DNA of 64,000 nt from Adiantum capillus-veneris (Eukaryota; Streptophyta; Polypodiopsida; Polypodiales; Pteridaceae): the NCBI GenBank assembly GCA_014529385.2, contig CM043942.1, forward strand, positions 52,937,976-53,001,975, written 5' to 3'. The first letter of the stretch is position 1. Every line of letters begins with the position of its first letter. Under the pieces are notes generated by a model. The model saw nothing but the letters and a program-made list of their open reading frames with translations, made no database searches and was not told the DNA's origin. Positions 21,812 through 32,295 of the stretch are shown here, in pieces. The position numbers and the translations under genes are program-made.

Positions 21812-22215
21812 ATTTGTTTTATCTTTTCTTGCTTAAGAAGAGAGGTCCTTAAGTAGCCTATAAATGGTTGGTTTTGTTAATTATATTAGGGTAAGTGGGA
21901 CTGGGATTTAATACCGGTTTTGTTGTAGCCCACTATGTGGGGTATGGTACACACCTCGGGAGCTTTGGATTTAATAATGGAGTCTTTTAAGAGTTCCTAC
22001 GGCTTTACCATTATTGAGCCATAAGAAGTCTGAAAGGAGCTATCCTCCAGCAACGCTGCTATGTTAGACCCACTCCAGTACTCTCTATAATTAACCGAAT
22101 TCGAGCCGTGGGTATAGATACTTAAGAGCCAAAATTTTCAAAGGCTAAGAGGAGTAGCAACTGAAGTTTTGAATTGCCAAAAAGTACATTAAGCAAACAT
22201 ATAAGTTTAATTAAC

Positions 22216-23640
22216 ATGGTTGACAATAATCAAGAGAGTAGAATGAACATTGATAGCTTTGATTTTTCACATGAAGGTGTTAATGATAATGCCCCCATGT
22301 TTGTTAACTACCTTGTTACTAGGTTGCAGCAAGCCATGGGTAACCCTACCTTGCAAGCCGAAGTTACCCAACAACTTCGTGCTTATGGGATAACCCTTCC
22401 TCTTCAACAGGAGAGAGAACTTAGGAGGCCTCTTGATGAGACTCCCAAAAGAAGACTCTCTCCCATTCGAGAGGAGGAATCCAAGGAACGAGAAAGCACT
22501 GAATCCCTAAGTTCATCTGAAGATGTGGCTCCAAGAAGACGGTGGTCTAGGTGATCGCCAACACCTAGGAAATCTTCAAACCATAGTCCGTCCCCTTGGC
22601 ACTCCAAATGGGAAGAGAGGAAACCAAGGAAGAAAAGGGCAAGGAAGAGGTCACCCTCTTCTCCTTCTTCTTCACCTTTCTCCTCTTCTGATGAAAGTTA
22701 TGGTTATTCTCCTAGAGAATACAAGAGGGGAGGACATCGCAAATCTTACCTTGCCTGGCGAAGGTCACAAAAGCTAAAGAAGTTCAAGGAGGGAGGAAAG
22801 AGTATCTCTTTCTTCACCTATGATGGCACCTTTGGTGCTACCGACAAAGTGTTGGCCTTCATCCAGCAATTTGATGCAGCTTTTGGAGACGAGGGCTTCC
22901 ACAGAGTCCTCCAAGCTACACCATGTAGCTATGCACTTCCAAAAATCAGCTCGTCAATGGTGGGCTAGCCTTTGTGGAAATGGTGAAGCTTCAAAGACAT
23001 GGAAAACTCTACGAGTTTCCATCATGAAGCAATTTCTTGCAAGCGATGCAAAGGACAAAGTGCTGACTGAATGGCGTAGCCTAAAGCTCCTCTCTCATGA
23101 GTCTATTCACAAATATGTAGACAAGTTTTGGGATTTACATCTCAAGGCTACTATCTTCCAAAAGATAGACTTTGCGGAGCAAAAGCAACAATTCTGTGAT
23201 GGACTACCCGAAGAGATGGCTGAATATGTCAACTCCCAACAGCCCGGTTCTATCCCCGAAGTAATCCACCATACCATGGTTTCTTTGCGCATCAATTTCC
23301 AACAAGGGGCTAGATGTAATGTCAAGCCCATGGAAAATAAAGAGCGAAATGAATCAAGAGGGAAGAGCAATGCTCAATGCTCTTCCCAAGGCAACTCCAA
23401 CAACAACAACAACAACAATCGGTCCAAGGAGAAGGAAGTGTATAAAGGTAAAAACAAACTCGGCCTCAAGAGGAAGCTTTTCGCAAGGAAATGCTTTAAG
23501 TGTAAAGGATAAAAGAAAACTCCATCACCTAATCATCGCCTAGAGCTTGAAGCTTTTCGCAAGGACCACAAATGCTTTAAGTGTGGGTGAGCAAGGACAT
23601 ACTACCATTTTTGCCCCAAAAGAAATACTCCTGATGGGAC
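22216..23640 (+). pseudogene. E5 gag, family A
   Basis: The start is chosen at ATG 22216 (MVDNNQESRMNIDSFDFSHE) because E2 starts with the same pattern. The first frame runs to 22554; a shift leads through Ser/Arg-rich sequence to the frame 22820-23512, which holds the Retrotrans_gag core: HFQKSARQWWASLCGNGEAS, MKQFLASDAKDKVLTEWRSL, IHKYVDKFWDLHL and LPEEMAEYVNSQQPG. An Asn-rich linker (seven N at about 23400-23420) follows. Two knuckle starts, CFKCKG (23491) and KCFKCG (23572), suggest a small duplication, and neither knuckle is complete in frame. Particle protein of the element, now broken. Confidence 0.8.
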
Positions 23641-23689
23641 TCCTAGAGCTTCCGCCATCGAATCTCTAAAAGAGGATGTTCATTGCAAA

Positions 23690-23893
23690 GGAACAGCTCC
23701 CTCCTATGCATGGGGAAAGATAAGAGAGCATGATGCCTTCATCTTGTTTGACCTTGGCTCTACTCACAACTTCATATCAACAGAGTTGGCCACCAAGTTG
23801 GGCATTCAAGCTTTTGAGATGGGAGATATTGTAACGGCCGACGCAGCTTTCAAGGGACAACAAGCCTCTTACCATGATAGCATACCAAAATGA
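23690..23893 (+). pseudogene. E5 aspartic protease, N-terminal half
   Basis: The active-site block is ILFDLGSTHNFISTELATKL, with D-L-G in place of the D-P-G of E2. The frame ends at TGA 23891-23893 soon after KGQQAS, where the E2 protease continues. The second half, with the ILGAPWF block, is missing. A deletion joins this point to RT sequence at about 23960. Confidence 0.7.
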
Positions 23894-23959
23894 ATCAAGC
23901 TTAGCTCTACAAAATATATTATCACCTTTCCGTTTTTTTTCTTTCTTCTTTTTGTTCTC

Positions 23960-24660
23960 CCTTTTGTGTGTGGACTATCGTGCCCTAAACCATCTCACTA
24001 TCAAAAACAAATTCCCCATCCCCTCGGGTAGAAGATCTGTTTGATAAACTACAAGGCTCTACCTACTTCAGTAGGATTGACCTTAAAAGTGGCTATCATC
24101 AAATAAGGATAGTGAATGAAGATATCCTAAAGATCGCGTTTCGTACAACGTTCGATCTTTATGAAGATCTAGTCATGCCTTTTGGCTTGACCAACGCACC
24201 AGCCACGTTTAATCGTCTAATGGAGAAGATCTTTAGACCTTATCGTAAATTCACTGGAGTGTTCTTTGATGATATTATCATCTACTCCAAGTCTTTGGAG
24301 GAACATAAGCAACATCTCCAAGTGACTTTTCAAGCGCTAAGGGAGAATAAGCTTTTCCTCAATCAAAAGAAAAGCAAATTTTTCCTCCAAGAGATTCAAT
24401 ACTTAGGTCATATTATCTCTCAAGATGGTATCCGAATGGATCCATCAAAGTTAGAGGTAATAAAAGCATGGCCTAATCCAAGGAATCTACATGAGATAAG
24501 AAGATTTATAGGTATGTGTGCATACTATAGACTCTTCATAGCAAGATTCTCTTAAATGGCAGGACCACTACATGACTTAACAAAGAAGAACATTAAGTAT
24601 TCATGGACTGCTAAGGAGCAAAATGCTTTTGACAAGCTCAAAGAGACAATGCCTATCTAT
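23960..24660 (+). pseudogene. E5 reverse transcriptase and first residues of RNase H
   Basis: RT blocks are DYRALNHLTIKNKFPIP (23965-24020), LQGSTYFSRIDLKSGYHQIR (24045-24105), then the frame 24112-24555 with VMPFGLTNAPATFNRLMEKI, the catalytic block GVFFDDIIIYSK (24258-24293) and YLGHIISQDGIRMDPSKL. The frame stops at TAA 24553-24555 inside the connection, but continues as MAGPLHDLTKKNIKYSW to about 24655. The palm aspartates are kept. The early RT frame has a stop (TAG near 24031). Confidence 0.85.
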
Positions 24661-24883
24661 TGTTTTTTATGGTTCTTACAGGAAAGCACATGGTGAAGCT
24701 TCAGGAGGTGTTGTAATTTATGATCCTCAAGGTGCTTTGGTAATTAAAAGGAGTATAAAGCTTATGGCACAAAGCAACAATGAAGCTGAGTATGCTACTT
24801 TGGAGAAGGGACTCAACCGTTGCCTTGAGCTTGGCATCCATCATGTAAGGGTAAGAGGTGATGCTCTTTTGGTGGTCAATTAA
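24655..24883 (+). pseudogene. Archaeal-type RNase H fragment joined to family A RNase H
   Basis: The frame reads SIVFYGSYRKAHGEASGGVV, SNNEAEYATLEKGLNRC and VRGDALLVVN-stop. It aligns by eye with the aRNH of E1 (FDGAYKRAS, SNNEAEYAALTKGL, FGDALLLV). The first catalytic Asp (FDGA in E1) is Tyr here, while the Glu and second Asp remain. It follows the first few residues of the classical RNase H after KLKETM with no room for the rest, so a deletion or template switch made the joint. Such a domain is a Tat trait and not expected in a tRNA-Met-primed chromovirus-like element. Confidence 0.65.
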
Positions 24884-24919
24884 GAGAGGAAGAACAAGCA
24901 TTGTATGCAAAGGAACATA

Positions 24920-25689
24920 GGTGTTTCATTGCCACGTAGTAGGTCACATGAAAAGGGAGTGTCCTAAGAAGGAATCTAACAAGGAAACCTCGGTCCTCTA
25001 CTGCGTCGACTTTTGATGCTACCCCTCAAGTGAATGCTATGAGTGTGGGAGAGCAAGAAGGTAAGCAGGAGTGGATTTTTGAAGATGATGAACTCATACA
25101 ATGTTATGGAGATGTGACTGGTCAAAGGGTCATTGTGTTGTTTGATTCTAGAAGTTCTCATGATGTCATAAGTGAATCTCTTGTGAAACGTGCACGTCTT
25201 CAAACGTCTCCTATTCCCACCCTCTTGGTGCAGGGGTTCTCTGAATGCATGGATGCTTTGATTTTTCAAGAATGTGATGATGTCAAGTTGCTCATTCAAC
25301 AAACCCAATTTACTCGTCGTTTTGTAGTCTCTAAACTTGCAGGATGTGACATTATTTTGGGCATTAAATGGTTTCGTATGTTCAAGCCCATTATCGATTG
25401 GGAGAAGCTCATGTTTCAATCAAAGATAATGTGTTGCAGCCATTCCTCGTTCGAGGCTAGAACAGTATTCCCTCTCTCCCTCTCATCTCGCATGTCCAAG
25501 ATTATAGGGAATTGCGTCAAAGAGCCCAAGAGGCGGTCATCTATGCCAAGCCCACATCAAGGAACTCGGGTATTCCTAAGAGGTATAGTGAAGGGTTTGT
25601 CAAAGTCAATTTTGTGTTTTCCAGGATCATCATTCCCCTACTCACCATCCCCATCGACCTATGGACATTGTCTCCGACCAATTGCATGA
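24920..25689 (+). pseudogene. E6 zinc knuckle and aspartic protease
   Basis: A CCHC knuckle is visible at 24923-24970 (HCHVVGHMKRECPKK), its first Cys displaced by a one-base shift. The protease is in the frame 25030-25689: IVLFDSRSSHDVISESLVKR carries D-S-R where D-S-G is usual, which would kill the active site. The second block IILGIKWFRMFKPIIDWEK follows about 85 residues later. After about 25440 the frame loses similarity. Gag before the knuckle is missing. Confidence 0.7.
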
Positions 25690-25885
25690 CGAGGAATATG
25701 TAGGTAAATTTTTTTCTCGATCGGATAAAGAGAAGCCAAAACCAAGTGATGTCTTGTTTAGAAGGCTTCACCCTCCCAAGGTATGGTCTTTTGGGTTACC
25801 AGTTCTCTTTGTTCGTAAGAAACGAAACTCATTTCAGTTTTGTGTGCATTTCAGGGCACTCAAGACACGGATGGTCAAATTCTAG
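25640..25885 (+). pseudogene. E6 RT N-terminal fragment
   Basis: The fragment reads KPSDVLFRRLHPPKVWSFGL then PVLFVRKKRNSFQFCVHFRA, the standard start of the RT fingers (SPVLFVKKKDGSFR-CVDYRALN in relatives). It is truncated before the palm, so no catalytic residues remain. Confidence 0.7.
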
Positions 25886-25894
25886 AAGCCGAGA

Positions 25895-26230
25895 CCTCAC
25901 ATGGCCATTCCTTTGGAGCGTCTACAAGAGGCACATCGCGTTTCCAAAGTGGACTTGTCAAGTTGCAACCACAAGGGTGGCCTTTCAAGGAGCAATCCAA
26001 CAGAAGAACCACCAGAGATTGTTGTCACCAAGTCGAAGTGTTTTTGAATGCTTCCCATTCAACTTGGCAATAAGAAGGAAGCGCAGCAACATTTCCTCAA
26101 ATTCAAGGATCGAGGGACACATGCAGATGCTTGGGTGAACAAGGACTTGCTCATCCACTATCCAGATTTGCTAACCTCATACAAGGAGGCCATGCAGATC
26201 GGTACCCGTACCTCACCTTAAGCAGAAGGG
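25895..26230 (+). pseudogene. E6 Pol C-terminal end, chromodomain-like
   Basis: On the + strand the translation gives NKKEAQQHFLKFKDRGTHAD then AWVNKDLLIHYPDLLTSYKE, which has the form of a chromodomain (variable start, W-(K/V) core, then a short helix) at the end of Pol. A stop lies at about 26046 and another at about 26220, next to the polypurine tract. In chromoviruses this domain guides integration to marked chromatin. Weak similarity; the position next to the tract and LTR is the best support. Confidence 0.5.
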
Positions 26231-26575
26231 GATGTCACGTGCACATGGCTCTGTGTGCCACGTGGTTATGCTTCATTGACTTCCATAGCCAATTTTCCTT
26301 CTTCCTAGATAGAAGTGTCTAGAATCCTAGGAGGATTAGTACCGGCAATTTTGTGAGCCTGTTCACAGGACCTGCATGTCCGAACAAGTCCATTAGATTA
26401 GGTTTTTTTGTTTTGGAACCCTCTTGCTTAAATGGTTTGTATACGCGTTTTGATAGGTGTTATTACACTACGATGGGAATCTTGCATGACGTGATGTAGT
26501 TTTAGGTTAGAGGAATCCAACGAGCCATTCCCCGTGTCGATCGAATTCCTAGGTGAGCGGGTGTGCAACAAGTGT
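26221..26575 (+). repeat. E6 polypurine tract and 3' LTR
   Basis: AGCAGAAGGGGA (26221-26232) abuts TGTCACGTGCACATGG, which begins at 26233. The right end is uncertain; a CA at about 26574 (GGTGTGCAACA) is a guess. No partner LTR is in the window. Confidence 0.5.
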
Positions 26576-26611
26576 CCCTAATCTAGAACCCCCCAACCCA
26601 ATTTTAATAAA

Positions 26612-27180
26612 TCAATTTATTGATTTATTTGTTGGAAAAGTTGGTGGACAACTCTTTTGTTTACCATAAACACAATCTTCACAGAACTCTAAGTCCACTT
26701 CTTTCAAACCTGATAGAAGCTTCTTTCTCTGAATTCCTTTGGCACTCATATGCCTAAGCCGATAATGCCACACCGCACTGTCAACTTCTGTAGTTGCTGC
26801 ACAAGCTGAAGGTTGTGTGCTAACAGTACACAAGTAAAGTGTACCGACCTTTTCTCCTTTGGCAACCACCAAAGATCCCTTTGAGATCTTCCACCGTTTG
26901 TTTCCGAATGCGATGTTGTGACCTTCATCGTCCAATTGTCCTGTAGAGATCAAATTTTTGAGAAGAGAAGGAACATGCCTAACATCTTTAAGCTTCCAAT
27001 CATTTCCGTTAGTAGTTTTGACAGAAACTGTACCTTTGTCGACAATCTCACAAGCTTCATCATCTCCCAAGTATGCATACCCAAAATTACCTTTGGTGTA
27101 ATCTTGGAAATGTTGCTTTGTGTGGTGTTGCATGGAATGAAGCCCCAGAATCTACTATCCAGGAATTAGACACATTGTCT
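26612..27180 (-). pseudogene. Copia protease and GAG-pre-integrase domain
   Basis: The protease active site SWIVDSGASFHAT is read near 27170-27130. A shift leads into the frame 26612-27133: GYAYLGDDEACEIVDKGTVS, LKDVRHVPSLLKNLISTGQL, and the pre-integrase HHCC part AVWHYRLRHMSAKGIQRK with CEDCVYGKQK (His, His, Cys, Cys present). The element stops directly after this at KSCPPTFPTNK, before the DDE core. Gag-Pol maturation enzyme, non-functional here. Confidence 0.85.
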
Positions 27181-27254
27181 AATGAGAGAATTAGAGCATC
27201 TTGCTCTACTTTACCTGCCACATTGGCCTCCGATGTTGGCTTGTTGTCTTGAGA

Positions 27255-28022
27255 CTATGTCTCCTTCTTCTTCTTGGACCAGCAATCCTTCTTGACATGG
27301 CCCTTCTTGCCGCGGTTCCAACATTCAAGAACTGACTTTGTGTGTGACTTGCTCTGCCTTGAGCAATCACGACCCTTTTGGTTTTTGAACCTCTCCTTAG
27401 GCCTTCCTCTTGTTTCCACTGATAGTGCAGCACTTGATGATTCTTCTGTGCTTCTCCTTCGCATTTCCTCGCTTAGGAGAACACCCACAACATCATCAAA
27501 CTTAAGAGTATTTGTGCCAAAGATAGAATTACTTATAGCCATCACAAGGCTGTCCTAACTATCCGGTAGAGATGATAGTATAAGGAGAGCTCGCACTTCA
27601 TCATCGAAATTTATTTTCACCGATCGAAGTTGACTTATGTTTGTGTCAAAGTAATTTAGGTGTCCTGCAATTGAACCATTCTCTGCCATCTTTAGATTGA
27701 ACAAGCGCTTCATAAGAAATACCTTATTGGATGCCGATGGTTTCTTGTAGAAGTCGTCAAGTGACTTCATCAAGTCCTCCATGGTCTTCATCTCCAAAAT
27801 GTTGAAGGCCACCGTTGACGCCAAGCTTAACCTGATTGTTCCCAGTGCCTTTCGATCAAGGACAATCCATGCTTCATCTGCCATTGTTGCGGGCTTCTTC
27901 GCAAGACCGCCTAGTGGCAAATAGAGGTCCTTCTGGTAGAGATAGTCTTCAATCTGCATCTTCCAATGTTGGTAGTTTTTGCCGTTGAACTTCTCAATCT
28001 TGAGCTTCCCTTCCTCCGCCAT
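27255..28022 (-). pseudogene. Copia gag, left copy, one nonsense codon
   Basis: The start is ATG 28020-28022 (MAEEGKLKIEKFNGKNYQHW), typical of copia Gag. The core (WKMQIEDYLYQKDLYLPLGG, LKMAENGSIAGHLNYF) is followed by a TAG at 27555-27557 where relatives have Trp (SLPDS-stop-DSLVM). The same frame goes on to a knuckle CWNRGKKGHVKKDC, in which the second Cys is Arg, and ends at 27255. The right copy shares the same TAG, so this lesion predates the duplication. Confidence 0.85.
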
Positions 28023-28081
28023 AACTCCCACTCAATTCAAGGAATCCTTTCCTTGAGATACTTTAGCTACGAGCAAACCTT

Positions 28082-28093
28082 GCTCTGATACCA
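28082..28093 (-). other. Copia primer-binding site, tRNA-Met type (left copy)
   Basis: TGGTATCAGAGC on the - strand, two bases after the LTR end. Confidence 0.9.
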
Positions 28094-28095
28094 GT

Positions 28096-28908
28096 TGTTG
28101 GGAAATAAGACGTTGCTAAATAGATATTTGAGTAGATTACTTAATCTATCTCTTCATAAATCCCAACCTTATCTATCTACTCTCTACCGAATCTCTATCC
28201 CCACAAGGGAGTATTAGCCTTCATGGTTTAAAATTGATCCCTGTTTGTGAAGAGGTGAGAACATCTATGAAACACACAAGAGATTATAGAGTAGAGAGAG
28301 AGAGAGAGAGAGTACACACGATATACGTGGTTGACCCAATGTGGGCTACGTCCACGGGAAAGCAGCCACTCAATGGCTTTAATACTTCAAAACAAGAAGT
28401 AGTTTACAAAGGGATTATACCCTTAATAGAGCTCCCACCTTGCTTCACTCTCACCACCTCACACTCACCTTGTTGCATCAACTTCACACTGTCTAATGTG
28501 TCTAGAAATGGCCTCCTTTTATAGGCCAAAAGGGCTACCCTCTCTCATGAGAGGCAGCCATGTGTAGCCGCCCTTGTGTAGATAAGTCCAAATCGGACCC
28601 TCCAATCCGCGCATGTGTGGCCGCCCTTGAGAAGACAAGTCCGCTTTTGAATTCGGCCACCCGCCACCGACCATTGACTTCCGACCACCGGCCACCGGCC
28701 ATTGACTATCGACCAACCGGCCAATCGATGGATCGTTTTCCGATCACTTTCTGGCCACCATCCGGCCATAATATTTCGGGGAAAAGGAATATTCCGGCGA
28801 AGGAAAAAAAAAGTCTCGGGGCCTGATTTTTTACCGTGAAAATTTTGGTTTCGGGCGAGTGATTTTCCTTCACACACGATGGCTTCTCCTCATAATGGGG
28901 GCCTTACA
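28096..28908 (-). repeat. Copia 5' LTR, left copy, 813 bp
   Basis: On the - strand it starts TGTAAGGCCCCC and ends TTCCCAACA. It has a TATA box (TATAAAAG, plus coordinates 28516-28523) and a (GA)n tract at 28288-28311. The right copy (62517-63377) is longer mainly because of a larger microsatellite. Confidence 0.8.
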
Positions 28909-29755
28909 AATGTGCACTTTTACCACAAAAAATTACAAGGGGTAAATCAGGCTCCATACTTAACATAACTTGTACCCAGCCTTAGTCGCAAGACCTCAAA
29001 AACCTTCAAAGGTGGAGAGAGATATAGCAAGGAATGAGGAAAAAGAAGTAACATACGAGAAAGAAGTAGAGCATTGAAGCATGTCTCTTGGTTGGATTTG
29101 CATTCCATAGCCAAGAGGTGTTGGTGTAGGCTCTCAACTTCTCAAGCTTAGAGAAGGAGATCGAAGCTCTTGCACTTCACACAATGAGAATGTATGTGTG
29201 TAAGAGGGTGTGTATCTCCAAGCACACCCCTAGCTTGCCTTGGTCGACCCCTCCTTGTAGCTCAAGCCTTGATTTGATTGGATCTCCTCAAGCCTAGCCA
29301 ATCACATGCTTTGTGCATATCAAGCAACAAGGGTAGCATTTGGACAAGTGTCCTCCTTTCCCCTTTGAGAGAGAGGGATTGAATATTGCCTAGATAATTA
29401 GTTAATCAAACTAAATTCTCATTGGACCCCTTTAAAGCCTATCCAATAGGATTCAAGCACACCATGATGGGAACACGGGGAGGAGCTTCACAAGTACCCT
29501 TGTTGCCTCTTGTGGAAGGGGTGACCCTTGAGAGGATATAGGTGATATTCTCTCTCATCCCCTACTTGTAAGGCTCGCCCCCCTCTTTTTAGGCCTTGGT
29601 TTGACTTCAATCTTCTCAAGCATTTTACTCATCAAGCATGACAAGCACTTCAAGATTGGGCAGGGTTCCCACAAGCACCTTAGTCAACAACCACCTTAGT
29701 AAACAAGCACCTCAAGCACCTTAGTTAGCAAGCACGACAAGCACCTCAAGCTTGG
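28909..29755 (-). repeat. Family A LTR (E9 3' LTR), distal part
   Basis: This continues the LTR that begins at 39832 and is split by E8. It matches the E5 LTR: the GTGCTTGAG array (29640-29750), the ACTTGTCC and CCTTGTTGCTTGATATGC segments, and TTTGAGGTCTTGGGA-like text near 28995. The copia LTR starts at its left edge, so the last few hundred bases and the junction with internal sequence are absent here. Confidence 0.75.
29751..29755. repeat. E8 target-site duplication, left (CTTGG)
   Basis: CTTGG directly precedes TGTTGGACGG. The same five bases follow the other end at 39598-39602. Confidence 0.9.
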
Positions 29756-29877
29756 TGTTGGACGGGAGAGACTCACACACCCATGAAGTGCATACAAACA
29801 CTACCTAGATCAACATAATGTCAATCGAGGACACAGATGACACGATAGGCACACGGAGGAAATCTCTTAAGCTTGTC
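29756..29877 (-). repeat. E8 3' LTR remnant, about 122 bp
   Basis: It matches 38636-38759 of the 5' LTR almost base for base (two to three small differences, GGGGAGAG versus GGGAG). Beyond 29877 the two LTRs have nothing in common: the first ~840 bases of the 3' LTR are missing and a 21-bp sequence copied from 31899-31919 stands at the joint. Confidence 0.85.
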
Positions 29878-31278
29878 ACTATCGCTACTATCCTCATTTG
29901 TCAATTGATTTGAGTAGCATTTCCTGATTTTTGATGTAGAAGGAATATGTACAAGAGTATGGTGATAGGTGTCTTTAGATTAGGGTCTAAAACCTGGATG
30001 ACCAAAGGGAAAAAAACCCGGTGGGAAAAAATGCCTTTGGTATACGCTCTTATCGGAGTTGAGCAGTTGAATGTGAAGTACATGTTCATGAAAGGTGAGT
30101 GCTTGAGTGAAATATAGAAAGAGTGTCTGATGCAAGTGCCAATTATGGGACACTCTATATGCATATGAGAAATTTGTCGACAAAAGCATGCAATGTGAAA
30201 GAAGGAGATGATGGGTGTTTCGAGGAATAAATGTAGCACATGTGACATCAAAAGATGTCTCAATAGCTTCCACCTTTCCAAGAAGGGTTTTCGATGTAGA
30301 AGTTTCTCCACTCGTATCTCACAGTGCTCAGTACGTGAGTGTCTTTTGGACCTTCTCCTTCACCTCACCAGACTTAAGTATAGTAGGCTTCGACTCTTTT
30401 GCTCACCTATACCAGCATGAGCGACACAACTTAAATATGCTCAACTCTTCCAGCTTGAGCAGTACCTAGAATAGCTAAGATGCTTAGACCACAGAGAATA
30501 TCACTTGAAGCTTTGGGACTAACACCTCACTCATTTTGTGGCTTAGCTACTCGACTCTGACTTGTATGACTTGTCGGTTGCATATTGACACTGCTTTGTG
30601 ACAAGTTCTTCGGCTGTTGTAGTGGCTGCTGAGACATACTTCATGAAGTTTCATCGTTTTCCTGTACCTTCTTCTCCTTGTAGTGCTCAGGCCTCTCGTC
30701 AGTCTTTTCTTCATGTGGATTATGGATTTTTTTATTTTTTTCTTAATAATAAACAAAGAAAATCTTAAAACAACTCAACAAAAGAAAAATCATTCAAATA
30801 GAAATCTAAATGCTATGTACACTATACACATGTCCCTAGGGGCTCATATATGGATTTTGTCCCCATACTCCTCTGTAACACTACTATGAGGGCATATACT
30901 CTAAATTTCGTCAAAAATTATCACAATAAAACGCAAAAATTCAATGCATCTCACAAAACATTGCCCTCTAATAGTTATAATATTAGGTCCGCATTCAGAA
31001 TGCCTCCCCCCTTCCTATTTGGATTCATCCTTTACGACAGGGTATCGCAAAGGGTATGTGTTGTGCTTGGGCAATTAAAAGTTGTGCCTATGCAGGCCTT
31101 GTAATGTAGCCCTATTATGCATACACAATCAATGCATGGAAAAGATTTATGTTGTGCAAGATGTGGGTATAAACAATTTGCTTATTGGCATTTGTTGGCG
31201 AGGCTTCCTATTCTAAGCAAAATGTAATGGTCTTTGAAGCTCCTGTATCGTTGCTTGATTGAAGTGACTTGCTCTCTT
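29878..31278 (-). other. E8 region after the W-x-P-K tail, coding status unclear
   Basis: Both inverted copies keep this segment. On the - strand one frame at 30520-30730 reads HNPHEEKTDERPEHYKEKKV then a Q/S-rich part (SMSQQPLQQPKNLSQSS), ending NE-stop. A further 97-residue frame (29980-30273) is unremarkable. A 84-codon frame on the + strand (30850-31104) is identical in the two arms, which reflects recent duplication. No RT or integrase motif was found. A poly-pyrimidine/poly-purine candidate near the LTR was not recognised. Confidence 0.45.
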
Positions 31279-32163
31279 CTAACTGTATTGTAATCGTAGG
31301 AAGAATTGTAAGAATTCAAGCGGCGATGCACTGACATCAGTTTTGTTGTTCTTCTTTGGGACCCATTTCTTTGCGATTATTGGTGGTTTTGTTGCTAACG
31401 CTCGTTTGGGAACCCATACTTGCCGTGCTTCGTTTGTGTTTGAAGAGACTTCTTTGGGATCCACCTTTTTGTTGTGTGAGTCAACAGTGGTCTTTGCTTC
31501 AGCCCTTGTACGCTTGGTTGGTGATGGGATTCAGGCTTTGAAAGTTGATACTGTGGTTGTTTTGGAATCCAAATGAATTCCTGACTTTTTTGTGCTTGAA
31601 TCAACTTCTTTGGAACCCAAACCTGAGTTGTGAAAGCTTGCGACTTTGTGATATTCTTACCGTTCGTGCACGCTTTCCTTGCTTTTGTTTTGGTGTTGGA
31701 TCTTGTGATTTGTCATTAGAGATCTTTGTCTTCTTGATCCATATCTGTTTTTGGCCGATCTGGCTTTTTGGTATCCAGATTTGTCGAGCTTTTTGGCTTT
31801 GACTTGTTGTCCTGTTCTTTTGACCTGTCATGGTTGTTGCTGAAGGGGTTGGTGATAGTGATGGCCTGAGTTGATGATAGGGGATGTCGTAAGATTCATC
31901 ACTATCGCTACTATCCTCAACAAGGTTGACTTCTTGTACTTTCCTTGATTTTTTGGCTGGTATTGGAAAGTTACTGTCTGTTTGCTCGTGGGTGGTAGTT
32001 TCTTGGAGAACTTTTCTAGCCCATTGATTAGAGCATTGTTAGCTCGTTGCTCTGGTCGTATTCCTCCTAGCTGAGTCTTTGCATCCTTATTACGAGCCAT
32101 GTATGAGGATGATTGTGGTGGCTGTGTCTTCACGGAGGACTTTGGAATCCACTTTTGATGCAC
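31279..32163 (-). pseudogene. E8 tail with repeated W-(V/I)-P-K motifs
   Basis: The - strand frames give seven or more copies of W-(V/I)-P-K spaced by about 15-35 basic, Gln/Ser/Thr-rich residues: KWIPKSS, IWIPKSQ, VWVPKKS (in the right copy), IWIPKQP, RWIPKKS, VWVPKRA, KWVPKKN, ending LRLQYS-stop. A related IWIKK stands between. The left copy is split by shifts near 31955 and 31660; the right copy (59599-60153) keeps a 184-codon frame. E11 has the same sort of tail. The repeats resemble the short WVPK strings seen in some plant copia polyproteins. The role is unknown; nucleic-acid binding is a guess from the charge. Confidence 0.6.
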
Positions 32164-32295
32164 TTTATTCGTGTAGCGATGACATTGATTCCCGGGTCGT
32201 TGATCTTCTTGAAGCTCGAAGTGTTCTACAGAGTCATAGAACTCGTCGTCTTCTTCATCTTTTGATTCTCCACATTTCTTTGTGTGCTCTTTATT

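Larger units (their letters stand above)
20293..24883 (+). mobile_element. E5: family A Ty3 element, 5' LTR to RNase H, plus an archaeal-type RNase H fragment
   Basis: Order: LTR 20293-21798, primer site 21800-21811, leader, gag from 22216, zinc knuckle remnants, protease, internal deletion, RT, start of RNase H, then a second RNase H of archaeal type, and an abrupt end near 24883 without integrase or 3' LTR. It belongs with E2 and E9 by LTR start, Gag and RT. The protease to RT junction near 23890-23960 has lost sequence. Confidence 0.85.
24884..26575 (+). mobile_element. E6: internally deleted Ty3 (chromovirus-like) element
   Basis: Remaining parts in order are a zinc knuckle, protease, a short RT piece, a chromodomain-like end of Pol, a polypurine tract and a 3' LTR starting at 26233. 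Most of RT, RNase H and integrase are deleted between about 25885 and 25900. The protease differs from family A, so this is a separate family. Confidence 0.65.
26612..28908 (-). mobile_element. Ty1-copia element, left copy: LTR, gag, protease, pre-integrase; rest of pol missing
   Basis: On the - strand: LTR 28908 down to 28096, tRNA-Met primer site, gag from 28022, zinc knuckle, protease, GAG-pre-integrase domain ending about 26612. Integrase core, RT, RNase H and 3' LTR are absent. An inverted second copy begins at 62517 and continues out of the window. Confidence 0.85.

Noticed and set aside
30850..31104. An 84-codon frame identical in both arms (also 60326-60580) as a conserved gene
   Set aside because: The arms are recent copies, so identity says nothing about selection. 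The frame is antisense to the element and has no recognisable domain.
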